Positions 58,057 through 64,000 of a stretch of 64,000 bases of DNA are shown here, in pieces (within the stretch, counting starts at the first letter, position 1; each line of letters opens with the position of its first letter). The DNA is from Streptomyces cylindrosporus (lineage in GTDB: Bacteria; Actinomycetota; Actinomycetes; Streptomycetales; Streptomycetaceae): positions 434,001 to 498,000 of the forward strand of contig NZ_JALDAY010000009.1 in assembly GCF_022698165.1 (NCBI RefSeq), read 5' to 3'. A model generated the notes under the pieces. That model was given only the letters and a program-made list of their open reading frames with translations. It made no database searches and was not told the origin of the DNA. The position numbers and the translations under genes are program-made.

Positions 58057-59124
58057 TCAAGGAGTCAACCGGTCACCACGCGCGCGTACGTCCGGCTTGT
58101 GGTGCGGTGCGTCGTCGGCGAAGGGCCGGGCGGTGGCCATGCCCGCAAGGAGTCCCGCGCCGACCGACACGGCGGTGAAGCTCAGCGCGTTGCCGACCGC
58201 GGCGATCCCGGCCAGCGCCGTCAGGGCCGCGCCCGCCGTGAGCACGACCGGTGTGGGCCTCGGTGAGCGCCAGAGCGTGTACAGCATCCAGCAGAAGGCC
58301 GCGCCGAGCAGGATCACGCCGACGACCCCCTCTTCCGCCGCCTGCTGCAGAAGCGCCGAGTGCGGCTTGCCGTCCGAGAGGAGCGTGCGGGCCGCCGTCG
58401 TGCTGAGCTCGCCGAACCGCTCCGGCCCGACGCCCAGGGCGGCGTTGTGGCGCGCGAGGTGCAGGGCGTCCCGCCACAGGTCGATGCGGTGCACGGTGAA
58501 GGGGCCCTCCAGGGAGGCGGTGAGCCCGGCGGGCAGGCTGTTGGCCGCGATCGCCCAGGTGAGGCCCGCCATCACGGCCGCGGCGAGGACCAGGCCGGCC
58601 AGACCCAGGCCGCGGCGGTCCATCCGGCCGGCGGCGAGCGAGCACAGCAGTACCGCGGTGCAGCTGACGAACCCGCTGGTCGAGCCGAGTAGCGCCGCGC
58701 TCACCGTGATCGCGACGGCCAGCGCGCCCAGGGCGAACCGCAGGAGGGCCCCCTCCGCGGCCCAGGCCGCACAGCCCGCGGCGCCGACGCACAGGGTGAG
58801 CAGGGCGGCCGTGGCACCGGCGTGCCCGAGCGGCGCCACGATCTGCGGTCCCGGCGCCAGATGCGGCACCGCCACCATCAGCCCGAGCCCGGCCAGCGCC
58901 CCGGCGCAGGGCGCGGCGACCGGCAGCAGCGCGCCGCAGATCCGTCCGGCGGCATAGCCGGCCGCGACGGCCAGCACCGCGAGCAGCACGCCCTCCGGGC
59001 GTCCCTCGTGCACCGTCGCCGTGATCAGGGACCAACTGGCGCAGGCGCCGAGGACCACCACACCCGTGATGTCCGAAACGTTTCGTCTCTCGCAGTCCTC
59101 CCCAGGACCGGCGTCAGACGTCAT
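58057..59124 (-). CDS. O-antigen-ligase-like polytopic membrane protein
   Basis: A 355-residue protein with 9-10 membrane spans (for example VVVLGACASWSLITATV, VLLAVLAVAAGYAAGRICGALL, VVGVILLGAAFCWMLYTLW). Near the middle an external loop carries RHNAALGVGPERFGELS and PHSALLQQAAEEG, the short Wzy_C/O-antigen ligase motif (N-x-x-L-G-x-G-P and H-N/S-x-L-Q). Its polysaccharide substrate is unknown. ATG 59124 is chosen for lack of better signals; the N-terminal 20 residues are uncertain. Confidence 0.72.
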   Translation of the reverse strand: MTSDAGPGEDCERRNVSDITGVVVLGACASWSLITATVHEGRPEGVLLAVLAVAAGYAAGRICGALLPVAAPCAGALAGLGLMVAVPHLAPGPQIVAPLGHAGATAALLTLCVGAAGCAAWAAEGALLRFALGALAVAITVSAALLGSTSGFVSCTAVLLCSLAAGRMDRRGLGLAGLVLAAAVMAGLTWAIAANSLPAGLTASLEGPFTVHRIDLWRDALHLARHNAALGVGPERFGELSTTAARTLLSDGKPHSALLQQAAEEGVVGVILLGAAFCWMLYTLWRSPRPTPVVLTAGAALTALAGIAAVGNALSFTAVSVGAGLLAGMATARPFADDAPHHKPDVRARGDRLTP

Positions 59125-59370
59125 CCGCGTGGAACCCACCCCGCCCCCCGAACCCGACCGAAGCCCCCCGACCTCGCACGACCCGGTCGTCAAGACCGGA
59201 ATCCGGCCGGACGACTGTGGCTGGGCACACCGTAACGGTTGATGGACGTTTTGTGGATGAGTTGGGCCGAGTTACGCAGGAACGATGCGACGCCTGGGGC
59301 CCCGCGGCGGCCCGTGCTGCCCTCCGGACCGAACTGTCGGCGCCAAGGTCACCCGCCGTACACTCCCGGA

Positions 59371-60981
59371 GTGACCGTCACCGCAACTTCCGTGGACGAG
59401 TCGGACCAGTTGCAGCCGCAGAACGCGCCCGCGTCGCGCGCCGCGCGTCTGGTACGCCTCGTTCCGGCCCTCGCCGCCGCGCTCTCCGGAGTCCTGCTCT
59501 ACGTCAGCTTCCCGCCGCGCACCCTGTGGTGGCTGGCCCTGCCGGCCTTCGCCGTCTTCGGCTGGGTACTGCGGGGCCGCAGCTGGAAGGCGGGCCTCGG
59601 CCTCGGCTACCTCTTCGGCCTCGGCTTCCTGCTGCCGCTGCTGGTGTGGACCGGCGTGGAGGTCGGCGCCGGACCCTGGCTCGCGCTGGCGGCGATCGAG
59701 GCGATCTTCGTCGCGCTGGTCGGCGCGGGTGTCGCCGCGGTGTCGAGACTGCCCGGGTGGCCGGTCTGGGCCGCCGCCGTGTGGATCGCGGGCGAGGCGG
59801 CACGCGCGCGCGTGCCGTTCCACGGCTTCCCCTGGGGCAAGATCGCCTTCGGTCAGGCCGACGGCGTCTTCCTGCCGCTCGCGGCCGTGGGCGGCACCCC
59901 GGTGCTCGGCTTCGCGGTCGCCCTGTGCGGCTTCGGCCTGTACGAGGTCGTACGCCTCCTCGTCGAGGGCCGCCGGACGCGGACCGTCCAGCGCTCGGCG
60001 GCGGCCGTGGCCCTGCTGAGCGTGGCCGTGCCCGTGGTGGGCGCGGTGGCCGCACGCGCGCTGGTGAGCGACAAGGCCGAGGACGGCTACGCCACCGTCG
60101 CGGTGATCCAGGGCAATGTGCCCCGCTCCGGGCTGGAGTTCAACGCGCAGCGGCGGGCCGTGCTCGACTACCACGCGCGCGAGACGAAGCGGCTTGCCGC
60201 CGAGGTCAAGGCCGGCAAGATCGCCAAGCCGGACTTCGTGCTCTGGCCGGAGAACTCCTCCGACGTCGACCCCTTCGCCAACGCCGACGCCTACGCCGTC
60301 ATCGACAGCGCGGCCAAGGCGATCGGCGTGCCCATCTCGGTCGGCGGGGTCGTCGAGCGGGACGGAAAGCTCTGGAACGAGCAGATCCTCTGGGATCCCG
60401 AGAAGGGCCCCACCGACACCTACGACAAGCGGCAGATCCAGCCCTTCGGCGAGTACCTGCCGCTGCGCGGACTGATCGGCGCGATCAACAGCAACTGGAC
60501 GGCGATGGTCCGCCAGGACTTCAGCCGCGGCACCAAGCCGGGCGTGTTCACCATGGACAAGGCCAAGGTCGGCCTGGTCACCTGTTACGAGGCCGCCTTC
60601 GACTGGGCCGTGCGCTCCGAGGTCACCGACGGCGCCCAGATGATCTCGGTGCCGAGCAACAACGCGACCTTCGACCGCAGCGAGATGACCTACCAGCAGC
60701 TCGCCATGTCCCGCGTCCGCGCCGTCGAGCACAGCCGGACCGTCACCGTGCCGGTCACCAGCGGCGTCAGCGCGATCATCATGCCCGACGGGAAGATCAC
60801 CCAGAAGACCGGCATGTTCGTCGCCGCCCACCTGGTGCAGAAGGTGCCGCTGCGGTCCTCCCAGACGCCGGCCACCCGGCTGGGCACCCTGCCGGAGCTG
60901 GCCCTGGTGCTGGTCGCCGCGGGCGGCCTCGGCTGGGCGATCGGCGCCGGTGTGCGCGGGCGGCGCGCCCGGAACGTGTAG
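59371..60981 (+). CDS. lnt: Apolipoprotein N-acyltransferase
   Basis: A 536-residue enzyme: six or so N-terminal membrane spans (LPAFAVFGWVL, LGLGYLFGLGFLLPLLVW, ALAAIEAIFVALVGAG) and a nitrilase-like domain with the catalytic triad Glu in LWPENSSD (near 293), Lys in YDKRQIQPFGEYLP (near 352), and Cys in LVTCYEAAFDW (near 406). It adds the third acyl chain to the N-terminal cysteine of lipoproteins, such as the siderophore-binding lipoprotein encoded here. GTG 59371 is the only start before the first conserved span. Divergent from the O-antigen-ligase-like gene across about 245 bp. Confidence 0.9.
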   Translation: MTVTATSVDESDQLQPQNAPASRAARLVRLVPALAAALSGVLLYVSFPPRTLWWLALPAFAVFGWVLRGRSWKAGLGLGYLFGLGFLLPLLVWTGVEVGAGPWLALAAIEAIFVALVGAGVAAVSRLPGWPVWAAAVWIAGEAARARVPFHGFPWGKIAFGQADGVFLPLAAVGGTPVLGFAVALCGFGLYEVVRLLVEGRRTRTVQRSAAAVALLSVAVPVVGAVAARALVSDKAEDGYATVAVIQGNVPRSGLEFNAQRRAVLDYHARETKRLAAEVKAGKIAKPDFVLWPENSSDVDPFANADAYAVIDSAAKAIGVPISVGGVVERDGKLWNEQILWDPEKGPTDTYDKRQIQPFGEYLPLRGLIGAINSNWTAMVRQDFSRGTKPGVFTMDKAKVGLVTCYEAAFDWAVRSEVTDGAQMISVPSNNATFDRSEMTYQQLAMSRVRAVEHSRTVTVPVTSGVSAIIMPDGKITQKTGMFVAAHLVQKVPLRSSQTPATRLGTLPELALVLVAAGGLGWAIGAGVRGRRARNV

Positions 60982-61049
60982 CCGTACGCCCGGCGCACGC
61001 TCCGTGAAGTGCGCCGGATCCCTGGCACCGGCACCTTAGGGTCGGTGCC

Positions 61050-61529
61050 ATGCCAACTCCTGACTTCATCCGTGAGATCCGGGCCTCGGCGGGCCACCAG
61101 CTGCTCTGGCTCCCCGGCGTCAGCGCCGTCGTCTTCGACGACGAGGGCAGAGTGCTGCTGGGCCAGCGCGCGGACAACCACCGGTGGGCGCTGATCTCCG
61201 GCATCCCCGACCCGGGCGAGCAGCCCGCGGCGGCCCTCGTGCGGGAGGTCCACGAGGAGACGGGGGTCGACGTCGTCGTCGAGCGGATGGTCTCCGTGCG
61301 GTCCGGGAAGTCGGTCACCTATCCCAACGGCGATGTCTGCCAGTTCATGGACCTCTGCTTCCGCTGTCGCGCCGTCGGTGGCGAGGCCCGGGTGAACGAC
61401 GACGAGTCCCTGGCGGTCGGCTGGTTCGCGCTCGACGCGCTGCCCGAGATGACCGACTACCACCACTTCCGGATCAAGCAGGCGCTCGCGGATGAACCCA
61501 CATGGTTCGAGCCCATGAGCGGCGGATGA
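61050..61529 (+). CDS. Nudix hydrolase
   Basis: A 159-residue protein with an exact Nudix box from Gly51 to Val73 (G-x5-E-x7-REVHEETGV). It would hydrolyse a nucleoside diphosphate linked to another group; nothing in the sequence fixes the substrate. The segment before it (RASAGHQLLWLPGVSAVVFDDEGRVLLGQRADNHRWALI) is standard for NTP-pyrophosphohydrolases of the MutT type. It stands 68 bp after lnt, on the same strand. Confidence 0.9.
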   Translation: MPTPDFIREIRASAGHQLLWLPGVSAVVFDDEGRVLLGQRADNHRWALISGIPDPGEQPAAALVREVHEETGVDVVVERMVSVRSGKSVTYPNGDVCQFMDLCFRCRAVGGEARVNDDESLAVGWFALDALPEMTDYHHFRIKQALADEPTWFEPMSGG

Positions 61530-61583
61530 AGTATGGGTGTTGACCACATGTGGGGAGGCGGGGGCGCTGCCTAGGGTCGTGCC

Positions 61584-62384
61584 ATGACCGCGCCCAGCCC
61601 CGCTCCGGCCCCCCACGCCCCCTCCGTCGACCTCGGCGGCCGCACCGCCCTCGTCACCGGCGCCGCCGGTGGCATCGGCCGCGCCTGCGCGCTGCGGCTC
61701 GCGGCCGCCGGGGCCAAGGTGAGAGCGGTCGACCGGGACGCCCGGGGCCTGGAGGCCCTCGCCGAGCACGCCGACGGCCTCGCGGGTGCCGTCGAACCGC
61801 ACGTGCTCGACCTCACCGACCTCGACGCCGCCGAACTCGCCGCCGCGGGCACCGACGTCCTCGTGAACAACGCCGGGCTGCAACTGGTGCGCCCCATCGA
61901 GCAGTTCCCGCCCGAGGTCTTCCACACGGTGCTCACGGTGATGCTGGAGGCGCCCTTCCGGCTCGTGCGCGGGGCCCTGCCGCACATGTACGGCCAGCAG
62001 TGGGGCCGTATCGTCAACGTCTCCTCCGTCCACGGACTGCGCGCGTCGGCCTACAAGTCCGCCTACGTGGCCGCCAAGCACGGCCTGGAGGGACTGTCCA
62101 AGACCGCCGCCCTCGAAGGCGCGGCCCACGGCGTCACCTCGAACTGCGTGAACCCCGGCTATGTGCGCACCCCCCTGGTCGAGCAGCAGATCGCCGACCA
62201 GGCCAGGGCCCACGGCATCCCCGAGGAGCGCGTCCTGACCGAGGTGCTCCTGCAGGACAGCGCCGTCAAGCGGCTGATCGAGCCGGAGGAGGTCGCCGAG
62301 GCCGTGGCGTACCTGTGCAGCCCGCAGGCCTCCTTCGTGACCGGTACCTCGCTCGTCCTCGACGGCGGCTGGACCGCCCACTGA
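61584..62384 (+). CDS. 3-Hydroxybutyrate dehydrogenase (SDR)
   Basis: A 266-residue short-chain dehydrogenase. TGAAGGIG (25-32) binds NAD, DVLVNNAGLQ follows, and the catalytic set is SSVHGLRASAYKSAYVAAKHG (Ser, Tyr, Lys). The substrate region with HGLRASAYKSAYVAAKHGLEGL and the C-terminal LVLDGGWTAH agree with 3-hydroxybutyrate dehydrogenases, which interconvert 3-hydroxybutyrate and acetoacetate. It precedes a GAF-type regulator by about 70 bp, which may control it. Confidence 0.85.
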   Translation: MTAPSPAPAPHAPSVDLGGRTALVTGAAGGIGRACALRLAAAGAKVRAVDRDARGLEALAEHADGLAGAVEPHVLDLTDLDAAELAAAGTDVLVNNAGLQLVRPIEQFPPEVFHTVLTVMLEAPFRLVRGALPHMYGQQWGRIVNVSSVHGLRASAYKSAYVAAKHGLEGLSKTAALEGAAHGVTSNCVNPGYVRTPLVEQQIADQARAHGIPEERVLTEVLLQDSAVKRLIEPEEVAEAVAYLCSPQASFVTGTSLVLDGGWTAH

Positions 62385-62454
62385 GCAGGGCGGCAGCCGT
62401 GCGCCGGGGAGTTTTCCACAGGGCTGACGGGGTGGCCGCGCGATGGGGAATCCT

Positions 62455-64000
62455 GTGAGCATGTCTCGCGATCACGTGCAGTCCGCCGAGCGCGCCGAGG
62501 CCGCAGCTGTGCCCTCCGGCCCGGAGGCGCCGTTCCTGGAGCTGCTGGCCAGGGGCGCGTCCGCCGACGCCTACGAGCAGCCGGTGCTGCTGGCCCGTGC
62601 CGAGGGCCGGCCCGCCGCGGTACTCGACGCGCTCGAACACGCCAAGCTGCTCGCGCTGCGCGTGCGCGCCGAACTGGAGGGGCGGCGCCGACGGGAGGCC
62701 GAGCTGTCGGCGCTGTTCGAGACGGCCCACGACCTGGCCGGCCTGCGGGACCTGGACGCCGTACTGCAGGCGATCGTGCAGCGCGCCCGGTCGCTGCTGG
62801 GCACCGATGTCGCCTACCTCAGCCTGAACGACCCAGAGCGCGGCGACACCTACATGCGGGTGACGGAGGGCTCGGTCGCCGCCCGCTTCCAGCAGCTGCG
62901 GCTCGGCATGGGGGAGGGGCTCGGCGGTCTCGTCGCCCAGACGGCCCGCCCCTATGTCACCGACGACTACTTCAAGGACGCCCGCTTCCAGCACACCCAC
63001 GCCATCGACGCGGGCGTGCACGACGAGGGGCTGGTCGCCATCCTCGGCGTCCCGCTGATGCTGGGCCACCACGTGATCGGGGTCCTCTTCGCCGCCGACC
63101 GGCGCGCCCGCGTCTTCGAGCGGGAGCAGATCGCGCTGCTGGGCTCGTTCGCCGCGCTGGCCGCGGCCGCCATCGACACTGCGAACCTCCTCACGGAGAC
63201 CCGCTCCGCCCTCGCCGGCCTGGAGCGGGCCAACGAGATCATCCGGGACCGCAGCGGCGTCATCGAGCGCGCCTCCGACGTGCACGACCGGCTCGCCGAA
63301 CTCGTCCTGCGCGGCGGCGGGGTGCACGACGTGGCCGCCGCCGTCTCCGAAGTCCTCGACGGCACGGTCGAGTTCACCGAGGCCGCCACCGCACCGGCCG
63401 CCGCCCTGGAGGCCTCCCGGGCCGAGGGACACGCCGTGCGCCACGCGGACGACTGGATCGCCGCCGTGACCGCCGGCGGCGAACTGCTCGGCGCGCTCGT
63501 CCTGCGCGGCCACCCCGGCCTCGACCCCGTCGACCAGCGCACCCTGGAGCGGGCGGCGATGGTCACCTCGCTGCTGCTCCTGGCCAGACGCTCCGCCGCC
63601 GAGGCCGAACAACGCGTCCGCGGCGAGCTGCTCGACGACCTCCTCGACGCCCGCGACCGCGACCCGCGCCTGCTGCGCGAGCGGGCGGCACGGTTGCACG
63701 CCGACCTCGACGCCACCCATGTCGTGCTCGCCGCCCGCCTGGACCGTGGCATCGCCGAGGCCGCCCGCCAACGAGGCCCCACCGCCGGCCTCGACGGCGT
63801 CACCGCCGGCCCGGCGCGCCTCGACGGCACCACCGTTCACGCCACGCATGTCGACGGCGCCACCGCCGCCGACCAGGACGCGGGCGCCCGGCGTCGCCTG
63901 TGGTCGGCCGCCTCCCACCTCGCCGCGACCCGGCACGGCCTGGCCGCTGCCCGCGACGGCGGCACCGTCCTGCTGCTGCCGCTGGCCGACGGCGACACCG
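62455..64000 (+). CDS. GAF-domain transcriptional regulator (PucR-like), truncated at window end
   Basis: The frame runs from GTG 62455 (or ATG 62461) to the window edge without a stop, 515 codons so far. After a short coiled start (EHAKLLALRVRAELEGRRRREAELSALFETAHDLA), residues of about 90-240 form a GAF domain (VAYLSLNDPERGDTYMRVTEGSVAARFQQLRLGMGEGLGGLVAQ). A second helical region (LVLRGGGVHDVAAAV) and a CdaR/PucR-type GGDEF-like middle domain (RRSAAEAEQRVRGELLDDLLDARDRDP) follow; the helix-turn-helix expected at the C-terminus lies beyond 64000. A short low-complexity linker (LDGVTAG, LDGTTVH, VDGATAA) sits near residue 450. GGGGAA precedes the start. Probably regulates the adjacent dehydrogenase. 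Confidence 0.82.
   Translation, partial: MSMSRDHVQSAERAEAAAVPSGPEAPFLELLARGASADAYEQPVLLARAEGRPAAVLDALEHAKLLALRVRAELEGRRRREAELSALFETAHDLAGLRDLDAVLQAIVQRARSLLGTDVAYLSLNDPERGDTYMRVTEGSVAARFQQLRLGMGEGLGGLVAQTARPYVTDDYFKDARFQHTHAIDAGVHDEGLVAILGVPLMLGHHVIGVLFAADRRARVFEREQIALLGSFAALAAAAIDTANLLTETRSALAGLERANEIIRDRSGVIERASDVHDRLAELVLRGGGVHDVAAAVSEVLDGTVEFTEAATAPAAALEASRAEGHAVRHADDWIAAVTAGGELLGALVLRGHPGLDPVDQRTLERAAMVTSLLLLARRSAAEAEQRVRGELLDDLLDARDRDPRLLRERAARLHADLDATHVVLAARLDRGIAEAARQRGPTAGLDGVTAGPARLDGTTVHATHVDGATAADQDAGARRRLWSAASHLAATRHGLAAARDGGTVLLLPLADGDT

Noticed and set aside
1..64000. CRISPR arrays, tRNA/rRNA genes, insertion sequences, integrases, attachment sites
   Set aside because: None seen on reading both strands; repeats found are short in-frame tandem units or operators. 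tRNAs cannot be excluded strictly without a covariance-model scan.

Overview
The window is high-GC actinobacterial DNA and almost certainly from a Streptomyces chromosome. Genes are densely packed, third codon positions are rich in G and C, GTG starts are frequent, neighbouring genes often overlap as GTGA or ATGA, and many genes belong to families typical of Streptomyces (DUF6643, TerD, regulatory HATPase, FtsX-type ABC permease, HpnB-like transferase). Several gene pairs converge with under 20 bp between stops. I saw no rRNA, tRNA, CRISPR array, transposase or phage gene.

Region 1 (1-21.4 kb) is the right part of a nonribosomal peptide siderophore locus. Three NRPS genes run rightward: a 5'-truncated A-PCP-E protein; C-A-PCP-C-A-PCP-E, whose hand-read adenylation codes match serine and N5-formyl-N5-hydroxyornithine (fhOrn); and ArCP-Cy-A-PCP, a starter unit with a heterocyclisation domain and a cysteine-like code. 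Next come a rifampicin monooxygenase behind a rifamycin-associated palindrome, an iron-siderophore binding lipoprotein, a hydroxyornithine formyltransferase and, divergently, an ornithine N5-monooxygenase. The last two share an iron-regulator (DmdR/IdeR) box. A second iron box precedes an unusual single reading frame that joins a shrunken aryl-AMP ligase to an isochorismatase-like domain; both halves have lost catalytic residues. The whole predicts a mixed-ligand siderophore (aryl-azoline plus hydroxamate), but aryl activation cannot be explained by genes in the window, and no thioesterase is visible.

Region 2 (21.4-33.2 kb) is carbon metabolism and regulation: a YtcJ-like amidohydrolase, a small membrane protein, a GH15 trehalase/glucoamylase, a DeoR-SIS-aldolase catabolic unit with a legible promoter and operator, an RlmG-like rRNA methyltransferase, a ROK regulator, and a divergent MocR regulator facing a tiny gene and an RpiB-type isomerase.

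Region 3 (33.2-43.6 kb) has an IlvY-like regulator divergent from a long, plant-type ketol-acid reductoisomerase; a SUKH-like protein; a TetR-controlled four-gene operon (cupin, DUF4865, phosphotriesterase-like lactonase) with a clear palindromic operator; and a SHOCT-ABC-FtsX transporter operon followed by a HATPase regulator.

Region 4 (43.6-64 kb) is chromosomal housekeeping and Streptomyces-specific genes: cysteine desulfhydrase-like PLP enzyme, SRPBCC protein, DeoR regulator, a multi-TM serine hydrolase, a beta-helix/AAA+ fusion, Rv1733c-like membrane protein, MOSC protein, DUF6643, a double TerD protein, HpnB-like glycosyltransferase, glutamate-racemase-like protein, O-antigen-ligase-like protein, apolipoprotein N-acyltransferase, Nudix hydrolase, 3-hydroxybutyrate dehydrogenase and a GAF-type regulator that runs off the right edge.

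All functional calls come from reading translated sequence by eye and from remembered family motifs; no database search was run.
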